From Candidatus Cryptobacteroides faecavium (GTDB lineage: Bacteria; Bacteroidota; Bacteroidia; Bacteroidales; UBA932), in contig JADIMB010000006.1 of assembly GCA_017694995.1 (NCBI GenBank), positions 1 to 38,461 on the forward strand: a DNA stretch of 38,461 nucleotides, in the 5' to 3' direction. The position numbers were made by a program, and so were the translations under genes. The first letter of the stretch is position 1. Each line of letters starts with the position of its first letter. Below are positions 9,341 through 18,060 of the stretch, in pieces. Below the pieces are notes generated by a model that was given only the letters and a program-made list of their open reading frames with translations, was not told the origin of the DNA and did no database searches.

Positions 9341-9510
9341 AGATGGGACGGCCCTTCAGGGCCGCACCGGAGCGAAGCGGAGCCGCATGCCCCAGCGGGG
9401 CTGTCACCGCAAGGTGACTGGGGGTAGACAGACAGGATTTCCGCCCTTAACGTCAGTGTGACGTTTTAGGATAATATTGTTAAACATAAATTCGTCGAAC
9501 TGACGTTAAT
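9341..9510 (+). repeat. Intergenic multi-hairpin repeat, copy A
   Basis: The GC-rich half holds three successive perfect hairpins: 9350-9363 (GGCCC, loop TTCA), 9389-9401 (GCCCC, loop AGC) and 9403-9418 (GTCACC, loop GCAA). The AT-rich half holds the palindrome AACGTCA-GTG-TGACGTT (9449-9465). It ends in a stretch (9471-9507) that is identical over 37 bp to the reverse complement of 33217-33253. The AT-rich end faces the ROK kinase start, just as the other long copy faces nuoH. No open reading frame fills it. Confidence 0.75.
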
Positions 9511-9521
9511 ATAAGTCTTTA

Positions 9522-10439
9522 ATGGAACCTCACGGGAACAAACATTATGCAGTCGGTACTGATGTGGGGGGAAGCCATGTCTGCTCTGCGGTGATTGACC
9601 TGCGTACAGGTGAGATGGCTGGCCCTGTGTGCGAAATGCCTCTGGACAGCAAGGCCGGGGCGTCTGTAATCCTCGATGTCCTGTCCCGCAGTATAGCCGG
9701 TGCCGTGGAGGCTGCCGGTGCCTCCGGCATGGTAGCCGGGGCGGGGCTTGCATTCCCCGGGCCCTTCGACTATGTCCACGGTGTCTCCACCGTACATGGG
9801 GTGGGGAAGTACGACAGGATATACGGGCTGGACTTGTCGTCGTCTCTGTATTCTCTTTTATGCGGCCATGGCATATGCTCATTCCGTTTCGTGAATGACG
9901 CGGCCGCATTCGCCCTCGGGGAATGTGCCGCCGGTGCCGGTGCCGGCGTATCGCGGGTAGTTGCGGTCACACTGGGCACCGGTGTGGGCTCGGGATTTGT
10001 GGAGGACGGCGCCCTTGTGGAGTCCGGCGACAGGGTGCCGGCCTGCGGATGGGTGTACCATCTGCCTTTCGGGGACGGCATAGCGGACGGGGAGTTCTCC
10101 ACAAGGTGGATATGCCGCCGGTTCTTCGAGCTGACAGGAAGAAAGGTGGCCGGAGCGAAGGATGTCGCCGACGAATGCGCTGCGGGAAGCCTCCAGGCAA
10201 GGATGCTTTTCGAGGAGTACGGCAGCAGGCTCGCGGATTTCATTTCCCCGGTACTCAAGAGGTTCGGTGCTGATATGCTGGTGCTCGGTGGCAACATTTC
10301 CCGGGCATACGCGCTCTTCGGCCCTGCTCTTGAAAACGGCATGGCCAGGAACGGCTGCAGTGTCCGCGTAAGGACTTCGGCGCTTCTGGACAGGGCTGCG
10401 ATGACAGGTGCGGCTTCGCTGTTCAGGGAAGGGGATTGA
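9522..10439 (+). CDS. ROK-family sugar kinase, zinc motif absent
   Basis: This 305-residue protein has the ROK/actin-like ATPase fold and is expected to phosphorylate a hexose at C6 with ATP. The phosphate-1 motif is GTDVGGSH (12-19), the catalytic-Asp motif is FVNDAAAFALGE (D126), and the ATP motif is LGTGVGSGFV (151-160). The segment that in typical ROK kinases carries GEIGH and the CxCGxxGC zinc cluster reads instead CGWVYHLPFGDGIADGEF, so the structural zinc site appears to be missing. It is followed 52 bp later by a mannose-6-phosphate isomerase gene, so mannose or glucose is the likely substrate by context. Glucokinase versus mannokinase cannot be decided. Confidence 0.85.
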   Translation: MEPHGNKHYAVGTDVGGSHVCSAVIDLRTGEMAGPVCEMPLDSKAGASVILDVLSRSIAGAVEAAGASGMVAGAGLAFPGPFDYVHGVSTVHGVGKYDRIYGLDLSSSLYSLLCGHGICSFRFVNDAAAFALGECAAGAGAGVSRVVAVTLGTGVGSGFVEDGALVESGDRVPACGWVYHLPFGDGIADGEFSTRWICRRFFELTGRKVAGAKDVADECAAGSLQARMLFEEYGSRLADFISPVLKRFGADMLVLGGNISRAYALFGPALENGMARNGCSVRVRTSALLDRAAMTGAASLFREGD

Positions 10440-10491
10440 CTGGAGGCTGCCCCGTTGCGTGAATCATTATGGATCATAAAGAAAACAGTAT

Positions 10492-12252
10492 ATGTCTGAT
10501 TTGAGAAAAACTACACAGTATCTTCTTCCTCTGGAAAAGGAGCCCGTAAAAGGATATGACATCTATCCGGTCTTTGACCTCGGTGACGGACGTATTTTTT
10601 CAGACTATGTCTCCCTTGCAAGGGAAATGCTCCGGCACGGGAATGTGACCATTGACGGATATGCAGGTGTCAGGTTCGATATCCTGGTGAAGGGACTTGC
10701 AGAGGCCTTCGCTTCCATCGGCGTGAAGCCTGTATGGTGGAATATTTCGGCTGCGATGAAGCCTGAGAGCGAGATTGACAGGATGGTCAGCCCTTATCTC
10801 GGGGGTGACGACCCGATTTTCGGTTTCCGCGCTCCTTTGCACATAGAGGACTATTTCGACATGGGCAGGGTGGCCGGCATGGAGCCGGATCCTGACGCAC
10901 GGCTGAATATAATATACGGTACCGGTGCGGCGCTTGCCGGATGGGACGGGATGCTGGTGTATGCGGACATCCCGAAGAACGAGATACAGTTCCGCTCCCG
11001 TGCGGGCAGCGTGACCAATCTCGGCGCCTCTGCGCCTGATGCTCCCAAGAAGATGTACAAGCGTTTCTATTTCGTGGACTGGGTGGTTCTCAACAGATAC
11101 AAGAAGTCCCTGCTCCCGAGGATAGATGTGTTTGTTGACGCGCAGCGTGAAAGCGCGATCACATGGGCTTCAGGCGCCGATATCCGCCGGGGCCTGGACG
11201 AGATGTCCGTGAACGGTTTCCGTGTGCGCCCGTGGTTCGAGCCCGGAGCTTGGGGCGGACAGTGGATCAAGAAGCATATCCCGTCCCTGGCCCAGGACGT
11301 CCCCAACTACGCATGGTCCTTCGAGCTCATTGTCCCTGAGAACGGGCTTATCTTCGGCAGCGGCGGGAAGATGCTGGAGGTGTCTTTCGATACGGTGATG
11401 TACGAGGCCGGGGAGAAGGTCGTCGGGAAGGAATGTTACGGCATGTACGGTGACGAGTTCCCGATAAGGATGGACTATCTGGACAATTTCGACGGGCACA
11501 ACCTCTCCATCCAGTGCCATCCTCATAAGGATTATATACAGAAGAACTTCGGTGAGGTGCTTACCCAGGAGGAGACATACTATATCCTGGACACATGCAA
11601 GGATGCAGTGGTATATCTCGGATTCCAGGACGACATAGTGCCCGAGGAGTTCGAGAAGGCTCTGACCGACAGTTTTAAAAATGCGGAACCGCTTGATGTA
11701 CCCAGATATATCAATGCCGAGCCGGCACATAAGCACGACCTGTTCCTTATCCCCCCGGGGACGCTGCACAGCTCAGGAATGAACAATCTCGTGCTTGAGA
11801 TAAGCACCACTCCGTACATCTTCACTTTCAAGATGTACGACTGGCTGAACATGGACCTGGACGGCAAGCCTAGGCCTCTGAACATACGCCGCGCGATGGA
11901 GAACCTGTGCTTCGACCGCAAAGGTGAGAAGATAAAGAAAGAGCATGTCTGCCATCCGTACCTTATGGAGAAAGGGCCGGACTGGGAGCTGTGGCACATG
12001 CCTACCCACCCGAAACATTCGTACGACGTGCACAGGTACAGGATAGGCTCTGAAGTTCTGGTCAATACGGAAGGCAAGTGCCATGTCCTCAATCTCGTCG
12101 AGGGCGAGACCGCGGATGTGGTCACAGCCGGGGGCAAGACATTCCACTTGAGTTATGCCGAGACACTTGTCATATCTGCGGCAGCCGGCTCGTACCGCAT
12201 AGTGAACACCTCCGGCCGTGAAATCATGGTGGTGAAGGCCTTCATGAAATAA
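10492..12252 (+). CDS. Type I mannose-6-phosphate isomerase with N-terminal kinase-like domain
   Basis: This 586-residue protein would interconvert mannose-6-phosphate and fructose-6-phosphate. The C-terminal half is a cupin-type phosphomannose isomerase. It has QCHPHKDY (Q341, H343) as metal ligands, a ligand glutamate in TQEETYYI (about 360-361), and the PPGTLHSSG...LVLEIS block with H426. The family core is usually about 300-400 residues. Here about 280 extra residues precede it, and they resemble a uridine-kinase-like P-loop fold: TIDGYAGVRFDIL at 53-65, GTGAALAGWDGMLVYADIP at 143-161, then KRFYFVDWVVLNRYKK. The P-loop lacks the GKS/T residues needed for ATP, so this domain is probably not a working kinase. 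It likely acts with the ROK kinase upstream. Confidence 0.85.
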   Translation: MSDLRKTTQYLLPLEKEPVKGYDIYPVFDLGDGRIFSDYVSLAREMLRHGNVTIDGYAGVRFDILVKGLAEAFASIGVKPVWWNISAAMKPESEIDRMVSPYLGGDDPIFGFRAPLHIEDYFDMGRVAGMEPDPDARLNIIYGTGAALAGWDGMLVYADIPKNEIQFRSRAGSVTNLGASAPDAPKKMYKRFYFVDWVVLNRYKKSLLPRIDVFVDAQRESAITWASGADIRRGLDEMSVNGFRVRPWFEPGAWGGQWIKKHIPSLAQDVPNYAWSFELIVPENGLIFGSGGKMLEVSFDTVMYEAGEKVVGKECYGMYGDEFPIRMDYLDNFDGHNLSIQCHPHKDYIQKNFGEVLTQEETYYILDTCKDAVVYLGFQDDIVPEEFEKALTDSFKNAEPLDVPRYINAEPAHKHDLFLIPPGTLHSSGMNNLVLEISTTPYIFTFKMYDWLNMDLDGKPRPLNIRRAMENLCFDRKGEKIKKEHVCHPYLMEKGPDWELWHMPTHPKHSYDVHRYRIGSEVLVNTEGKCHVLNLVEGETADVVTAGGKTFHLSYAETLVISAAAGSYRIVNTSGREIMVVKAFMK

Positions 12253-12286
12253 TGCCTCTCGCAAGCCCGGAGGCCCTGACTTGAGG

Positions 12287-14938
12287 TTACATTTCGGACA
12301 GGGTGTATTCTCCGGCCTGGTCTGAGACTGTCTTCTGGAGGTCTTCCAGAGGGATTTCATGCCCGCCGGTGAATTCCACTTCCGCTACAGGAGGGTCGAG
12401 TGTCACGCTCGCTCTGACTCCGTCGATGCCGTTGAGGGCTTTTTCCACATGCATGCGGCAGTGTCCGCACATCATGCCTTCTACTTTGTACTTTTTCATA
12501 ACTGTTGTATTTATATCTGGTTTAACTGTGATGTTATCTGTCTTTTCGCCACCGACGATGGCTGTAACATTATTGTTTCCGTGACGAGGTGCGGCATTTC
12601 CCGCCTCTTCACTGCGGATTCTCCGGTAGCGGAGCCTCAGGCTGTTGCTCACGACACTGACGCTGCTCAGGGCCATTGCCGCCCCTCCGATCATCGGGTC
12701 GAGCAGGAAGCCGTTCAGAGGATACAGGACCCCGGCGGCGACCGGGACGGCGATGAGGTTGTAGATGAACGCCCAGAAGAGGTTCTCGCGGATGGTCCTT
12801 ACCGTCATGGCAGAAAGCCTTATGGTCTGCGGGATTTTCTTAAGGTCGGAGGAGAGGACGGTGACCATGGCCGCGTCCATGGCGATGTCGCTCCCCTGTC
12901 CCATGGCTATGCTCAGGTCGGCCTGGGCGAGGGCCGCGCTGTCGTTGATCCCGTCACCTGCCATCGCGACTTTGTGGCCCCCGCCCTGGAGAGAGCGGAT
13001 GAACCCGATTTTGTCCTCCGGGAGGACGCCGGAGCGGTAATGCTCTATGCCGCAGGCCGTTGCCACGGCCTTGGCGGAAGCCTCATTGTCCCCTGTGAGC
13101 ATATATACTCGGATGCCCATTTTACGGAGTTCGGCTACCGCTTCCGGTGAGGTCGGCTTGATGGCGTCCTCTATTGCGAGCACCGCGATGGCCTCGGATG
13201 TGTCCGCGAACCATACTACGGTCCTGGCTCCGGATTCCCATTCCCCGGCCTGCCGTTCCATTTCCGGGGAGATCCTGACCCGGGCATCGCGGAGCATCTC
13301 ACGGTTTCCTGCCATGAATGTCCGCCCGTCTGCAGTACCCCGGATTCCGCGTCCCGGTACGGCTTCGAATGAGGCGGGCCTCCCGGCAGGCTCCGCGTCC
13401 TCTGCCGGGACAGGGCATTCCGGGCGGTCTTTTTCAAGGTATTCCACCACGGCCCCGGCAAGCGGATGCTCGGACTTTTTCTCAAGGGCAAGGAGGATAC
13501 GCCGGTATTCCTCCTGTTTCCCGGGTGCGGCCCACATGCATCCGGTCACACGCGGTTTCCCTTCGGTGAGGGTCCCGGTCTTGTCAAGGACTACGACGTC
13601 AATCTTCTTTGCAACCTCCAGGCTTTCAGCGTCTTTAATCAGGATGCCGTTTTCCGCCCCTTTGCCGGTCCCGACCATGATTGCAGTCGGTGTGGCCAGT
13701 CCGAGGGCGCACGGGCAGGCGATTATCAGCACTGTCACCATGGCCAGAAGCCCGTGTGTGAGTCCGTCCTGCGGGGCGAATACCGCCCAGCCGATGAACG
13801 TTATCACGGAAATGGCCATGATGACCGGCACGAAAACCGAGGCTATCTTGTCGACCGTCTTCTGTACCGGGGCCTTTGTGCCCTGCGCATCCTGTACCAT
13901 GTGTATGATCCGTGAGAGCACGGTGTCTGTCCCGACCTTTTCCGCGGCCATGCGGAAAGCCCCCTTCTGGTTCACTGTCCCGGCATAGACCCTGTCTCCG
14001 GGCTTCTTCGCTACCGGGACAGGCTCGCCGCTGAGCATGCTTTCGTCGATGAACGAATCCCCGGAGAAGACTGTCCCGTCTGCGGCGATTTTCTCTCCGG
14101 GCTTCACCGACAGGATGTCCCCGGGCCGGATCTGCGATATCCTTACGGTCTTTTCACCGTCCGGAGTGATGACGGATACTGTCTTCGGGCGGAGTCCGGC
14201 CAGGCGGCGTATTGCGCTTGAAGTGTCGCGTTTAGCCCTGTCTTCGAGCAGCCTGCCTATGAGTATGAACGTGATGATCATGGCGGAGGACTCGAAATAG
14301 ACATGCGGGGTGATTCCACGGGAGAGCCAGAACTGCGGGAAAAGCATGTTGAACACGCTGAAAAGCCATGCAATCCCTGTGCTGCATGCCACGAGGGTAT
14401 CCATGTTGGCGCTCCCGTGCCGCAGCTGTTTCCATGCGCTTGTGAAGAACCCGCGCCCGAGCCAGAACACCACCGGTGTCGAGAGGGCGAAAAGGATGTA
14501 TTTCATCCACGGCACGTCCATGAACAGCATCCCCAGCACCATGAGCGGGACGGCAAGGACGATTGCCGCGACAGTTTTCCGTTTCAGTTCCCGGTAATGC
14601 TTTTCATGTATGCGTTCTGCTTCTTCGTAAAGCCTCTCCTCTCCGTCTGCTTCCGTGCAGCCGGCCTCCTCTGCACCGGCGGCGGCATCTCCTTCCGCCG
14701 GCCCGATTCCTTTGCCGGGCATGACCAGAAGGTCGTATCCTGCATCCCGGACCGCCTTCCGGAGATCTTCCGGGGAGCATTTCTGCGGGTCGAACACCAC
14801 ATGGGCCACAGCCGAAGCATAGTTCACATCCGCCTGTATTACACCTTCCACTCTGTTCAGTGTCTTGTCTACCCGTGCCGCGCATGAGGCGCAGCTCATC
14901 CCCACCACGGGGAATGACATCTTGATATTCTTTTCCAT
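12287..14938 (-). CDS. copA: Copper-exporting P1B-type ATPase with N- and C-terminal HMA domains
   Basis: This 883-residue heavy-metal ATPase would pump Cu(I) out of the cytoplasm. It has an N-terminal HMA domain with GMSCASC (13-19) and eight predicted membrane helices. It also has the actuator loop LSGEPV, the membrane metal site CPC (408-410), the phosphorylation motif DKTGT (452-456) and SEHPLA. A linker of about 30 residues leads to a second HMA domain at 814-883 (GMMCGHC) that looks like a complete CopZ-like chaperone with its own Met at 12499. The frame is open to 14980, but the ATG at 14938 directly precedes the HMA domain and is preferred. It is transcribed toward the isomerase gene, and the two stops are 34 bp apart. 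Confidence 0.92.
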   Translation of the reverse strand: MEKNIKMSFPVVGMSCASCAARVDKTLNRVEGVIQADVNYASAVAHVVFDPQKCSPEDLRKAVRDAGYDLLVMPGKGIGPAEGDAAAGAEEAGCTEADGEERLYEEAERIHEKHYRELKRKTVAAIVLAVPLMVLGMLFMDVPWMKYILFALSTPVVFWLGRGFFTSAWKQLRHGSANMDTLVACSTGIAWLFSVFNMLFPQFWLSRGITPHVYFESSAMIITFILIGRLLEDRAKRDTSSAIRRLAGLRPKTVSVITPDGEKTVRISQIRPGDILSVKPGEKIAADGTVFSGDSFIDESMLSGEPVPVAKKPGDRVYAGTVNQKGAFRMAAEKVGTDTVLSRIIHMVQDAQGTKAPVQKTVDKIASVFVPVIMAISVITFIGWAVFAPQDGLTHGLLAMVTVLIIACPCALGLATPTAIMVGTGKGAENGILIKDAESLEVAKKIDVVVLDKTGTLTEGKPRVTGCMWAAPGKQEEYRRILLALEKKSEHPLAGAVVEYLEKDRPECPVPAEDAEPAGRPASFEAVPGRGIRGTADGRTFMAGNREMLRDARVRISPEMERQAGEWESGARTVVWFADTSEAIAVLAIEDAIKPTSPEAVAELRKMGIRVYMLTGDNEASAKAVATACGIEHYRSGVLPEDKIGFIRSLQGGGHKVAMAGDGINDSAALAQADLSIAMGQGSDIAMDAAMVTVLSSDLKKIPQTIRLSAMTVRTIRENLFWAFIYNLIAVPVAAGVLYPLNGFLLDPMIGGAAMALSSVSVVSNSLRLRYRRIRSEEAGNAAPRHGNNNVTAIVGGEKTDNITVKPDINTTVMKKYKVEGMMCGHCRMHVEKALNGIDGVRASVTLDPPVAEVEFTGGHEIPLEDLQKTVSDQAGEYTLSEM

Positions 14939-14943
14939 GCAGG

Positions 14944-14951
14944 CAAAGATA
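14944..14951 (-). promoter_or_regulatory. -7 box TATCTTTG directly upstream of copA
   Basis: Read on the minus strand this is an exact TAnnTTTG match that ends 5 nt before the copA ATG at 14938. No TTG is found at -33. A promoter this close would give a nearly leaderless mRNA. The missing -33 element would suit an activator-dependent promoter, and an AraC-type regulator gene lies immediately upstream. Confidence 0.45.
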
Positions 14952-15067
14952 TGATTTCTCCCTGCCGTCTTTTTACACAATTATGGAAATTTCTTATATG
15001 GCTGTCCGCATTAAACCATTTGCAGCCTGGCCGTTTTCTTACCTGTTCTGGAGGCGGGAGGCCTGCC

Positions 15068-15667
15068 CTACACCTTGTCCAGAGGAATCATGGGCTTGTG
15101 CTTCAGTGCCCTGAACTCCCGCGGGGAGAGCCCTGTCACGCTTTTGAACTGGGCGCTCAGATGTGCCGGGCTCGAATAGCCCATCATGTCAGCTATCTCG
15201 CTGATTGTCATCTCGTCATAGACAAGCAGCTCTTTCACGCGCTCGATTCTTTGCGCGATATAGTATTTCTCGATGCTCATGCCTTTCATTTCGGAGAAGA
15301 GCTTGCTCAGGGCGCTGTAGTCCGAATGGCATTTCCCGCTGAGATACTCCGACAGGCTGACTTTCCCCGGGGCGTCCTGGCTGTAGTGGACCAGCTCGAT
15401 CACAGCTGTCATTATCCTTTCCAGCATCCTTGACCGGCGGTCATCGATCATTTCGAACCCGTAATCCGCAAGGGCGTTCCTCAGGTCTTCCTTGCGCCCT
15501 GGATCCGGTTCCCTTTCCAGGAGCACGGTGCCCAGCTCGACTTTCAGCGGCTCTATGCCGGCCTTCCGGAAAATCTGCCTCACCGCCATTATGCAGCGGT
15601 CGCAGACCATGTTCTTTATGTGGATTTCTGCGGTTCCCACATTGGAAATAACCAATTTTTCCCCCAT
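15068..15667 (-). CDS. AraC-family regulator with N-terminal HMA-like metal-binding domain
   Basis: This 199-residue protein joins two domains. Residues 12-76 follow the HMA fold order (strand, Cys helix, strand, strand, helix, strand) with a CxxC pair, CDRC at 22-25, in the loop where CopZ-like proteins bind Cu(I). Residues about 105-195 are an AraC double helix-turn-helix, including MTISEIADMMGYSSPAHLSA and the closing SPREFR. It is encoded 130 bp upstream of copA on the same strand, so it is the natural candidate for a copper-responsive activator of copA. The usual AraC sugar-binding cupin is absent. The HMA assignment rests on motif and pattern, and metal binding is inferred. Confidence 0.82.
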   Translation of the reverse strand: MGEKLVISNVGTAEIHIKNMVCDRCIMAVRQIFRKAGIEPLKVELGTVLLEREPDPGRKEDLRNALADYGFEMIDDRRSRMLERIMTAVIELVHYSQDAPGKVSLSEYLSGKCHSDYSALSKLFSEMKGMSIEKYYIAQRIERVKELLVYDEMTISEIADMMGYSSPAHLSAQFKSVTGLSPREFRALKHKPMIPLDKV

Positions 15668-15756
15668 AATCTGGCAAATTAGAACTTATATCAACATACA
15701 AAGAAACTGATTTTATTTGGAATTCGATGACTTTCCCGGGATTGTCCGCTCCGGTG

Positions 15757-15787
15757 TTGTTTATGACGATTTGATTTTGTATCTTTA
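15757..15787 (+). promoter_or_regulatory. Promoter candidate TTG-N20-TATCTTTA for hppA
   Basis: A TTG at 15757-15759 is followed after 20 nt by TATCTTTA (15780-15787), seven of eight positions of TAnnTTTG. It lies 49 nt before the hppA ATG and fits the Bacteroidota -33/-7 spacing. Confidence 0.5.
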
Positions 15788-15836
15788 AATGTTTTTGGCT
15801 TGGGCATTATTGTAAATAACTAATAACCACAGTCTT

Positions 15837-18035
15837 ATGACAAACCTGTTCTATCTGGTGCCGGCGGCAGCGGTGATTGCGCTGGCATTCGCCTGGCTCT
15901 TTTTCCGTCAGATGATGAAAGAGAGCGAGGGCACTGTGACCATGAAGGAAATCGCGTTGTATGTGAGGAAGGGGGCGATGGCCTACCTGAAGCAGCAGTA
16001 CAAGGTCGTGACGATCGTCTTCGTCATCCTGGCCCTGTTCTTTGCCGTCCTTGCTTACGGGTTCGGAGTGCAGAACCCGTGGGTGCCGTTCGCATTCCTC
16101 ACCGGAGGATTCTTCTCCGGACTTGCCGGCTTCATCGGCATGAAGACTGCCACCTATGCTTCGGCAAGGACTGCCAATGCGGCCATGAGGTCTCTGAATT
16201 CCGGACTGAAGCTGGCGTTCCGCTCCGGTGCGGTAATGGGCCTTACGGTGGTGGGGCTCGGGCTGCTCGACATTTCAGTGTGGTACATCATCCTCGACCA
16301 TTTCATAGGTGTTGAGGGGCCCCAGAAACTGGTGGTGATCACCACCACAATGCTGACTTTCGGCATGGGTGCTTCCACGCAGGCCCTTTTCGCCCGCGTG
16401 GGAGGCGGAATCTATACGAAGGCCGCTGACGTAGGGGCCGACCTGGTGGGCAAGGTGGAGGCCGGGATCCCGGAGGACGACCCGCGCAACCCCGCCACCA
16501 TTGCGGACAATGTCGGGGACAATGTAGGTGATGTCGCCGGTATGGGCGCTGACCTGTACGAGTCATACTGCGGCTCCATTCTCGCGACGACGGCCCTCGG
16601 CGCCTCCGCGTTCTACGGGCTCGGGGAGTATATGCAGCTCAGGGCTGTGTTCGCCCCGATGGTCATCGCCGCCGTGGGTGTCGTCCTTTCGATAATAGGT
16701 ATATACACCGTACGGACAAAGGAGGGGGCCGGGATGAGCCAGCTGCTGAAGTCCCTCGGTTTCGGGACCAACCTGAGCGCCGCCCTTATCGCCGTGGCTA
16801 CCTTCGGGGTCCTGTACCTCCTCGACATCCCTAACTGGCTCGGGGTTTCGTTCTCTGTGATTGTCGGGCTCCTGGCCGGTGTCATCATAGGGCAGTCCAC
16901 TGAATATTATACATCACATTCATACAAGCCTACCCAGAAGCTTGCGGAGAGTTCCAAGACCGGACCTGCCACGGTGATTATCTCCGGTATCGGGCTGGGC
17001 ATGATGTCTACGGCCATACCGGTGATTACCATTGCTGTGGCTATCCTGCTTTCATATCTTTCCGCCATCAATTTCGATATTGCGGGCATGCTTTCCGCAG
17101 AGAACCTCAGCATGGGCCTGTACGGTATCGGCATCGCTGCCGTGGGCATGCTTTCCACCCTCGGCATCACCCTGGCCACTGACGCCTACGGCCCTATCGC
17201 CGACAATGCGGGCGGGAACGCCCAGATGAGCGAGCTGGACCCTGAGGTGCGCCGCCGCACCGATATCCTGGACGCCCTCGGTAACACTACCGCGGCTACG
17301 GGGAAAGGGTTTGCCATCGGCTCTGCAGCACTGACGGGACTTGCGCTGCTGGCTTCCTATATAGAGGAGATAAAGATCGGCCTTGAGCACATCGGGCAGA
17401 CCGTGATCGAGGTCGCCGGGGAGGCAGTCAATGTCGCCGAGGCCACTATTCCTGACCTCATGGCGTATTACCATGTGGACCTGATGAATCCTACGGTGCT
17501 TGTGGGTGTGTTCATCGGTGCTATGATGTCCTTCCTGTTCTGCGGCCTGACCATGAACGCCGTCGGGCGTGCCGCGCAGAAGATGGTGGCTGAAGTACGC
17601 CGCCAGTTCCGCGAGATCAAGGGCATCCTCACACGCGAGGCTGTCCCTGACTATGCGCGATGTGTGGAGATTTCCACCAAGGGTGCGCAGCATGAGATGC
17701 TCCTGCCGTCGCTTATAGCCATTATCGTCCCTGTGGTAGTGGGCCTTGTCCTCGGTGTCGCAGGTGTGATGGGGCTTCTGATCGGCGGGCTCGGCTCCGG
17801 TTTTGTCCTTGCCATTTTCATGGCCAATTCCGGCGGGGCATGGGACAATGCGAAGAAGTACGTCGAGGAGGGCAACCTCGGAGGCAAGAACTCCGAGTGC
17901 CACAAGGCCACTGTCGTGGGCGACACTGTCGGGGACCCGTTCAAGGATACTTCCGGCCCGTCCCTTAATATCCTTATCAAGCTCATGAGCATGGTGTCTA
18001 TCGTGATGGCGGGTCTTACCGTCTGGATTCACTGA
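15837..18035 (+). CDS. hppA: Membrane-bound ion-translocating pyrophosphatase, K+-dependent type
   Basis: This 732-residue integral membrane protein hydrolyses cytoplasmic pyrophosphate and uses the energy to pump H+ and/or Na+ outward. About 16 membrane helices are expected. The substrate site is plain: DVGADLVGKVEAGIPEDDPR (198-217), then DNVGDNVGD (224-232), and later DAYGPIADNAGGNAQM and GDTVGDPFKDTSGP. In GNTTAATGKG (482-491) residue 486 is Ala, which marks the K+-dependent family (K+-independent enzymes have Lys there). That family includes H+-, Na+- and dual Na+/H+-pumping members known from Bacteroidota, and the ion is not decided here. It stands alone with its own promoter. Confidence 0.95.
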   Translation: MTNLFYLVPAAAVIALAFAWLFFRQMMKESEGTVTMKEIALYVRKGAMAYLKQQYKVVTIVFVILALFFAVLAYGFGVQNPWVPFAFLTGGFFSGLAGFIGMKTATYASARTANAAMRSLNSGLKLAFRSGAVMGLTVVGLGLLDISVWYIILDHFIGVEGPQKLVVITTTMLTFGMGASTQALFARVGGGIYTKAADVGADLVGKVEAGIPEDDPRNPATIADNVGDNVGDVAGMGADLYESYCGSILATTALGASAFYGLGEYMQLRAVFAPMVIAAVGVVLSIIGIYTVRTKEGAGMSQLLKSLGFGTNLSAALIAVATFGVLYLLDIPNWLGVSFSVIVGLLAGVIIGQSTEYYTSHSYKPTQKLAESSKTGPATVIISGIGLGMMSTAIPVITIAVAILLSYLSAINFDIAGMLSAENLSMGLYGIGIAAVGMLSTLGITLATDAYGPIADNAGGNAQMSELDPEVRRRTDILDALGNTTAATGKGFAIGSAALTGLALLASYIEEIKIGLEHIGQTVIEVAGEAVNVAEATIPDLMAYYHVDLMNPTVLVGVFIGAMMSFLFCGLTMNAVGRAAQKMVAEVRRQFREIKGILTREAVPDYARCVEISTKGAQHEMLLPSLIAIIVPVVVGLVLGVAGVMGLLIGGLGSGFVLAIFMANSGGAWDNAKKYVEEGNLGGKNSECHKATVVGDTVGDPFKDTSGPSLNILIKLMSMVSIVMAGLTVWIH

Positions 18036-18060
18036 TTCCTATAATCATTGAACCAGGGTG

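Noticed and set aside
14939..14980. Upstream start for copA at 14980
   Set aside because: It would add 14 residues before the HMA domain and place the good -7 box inside the gene. The ATG at 14938 begins directly at the domain.
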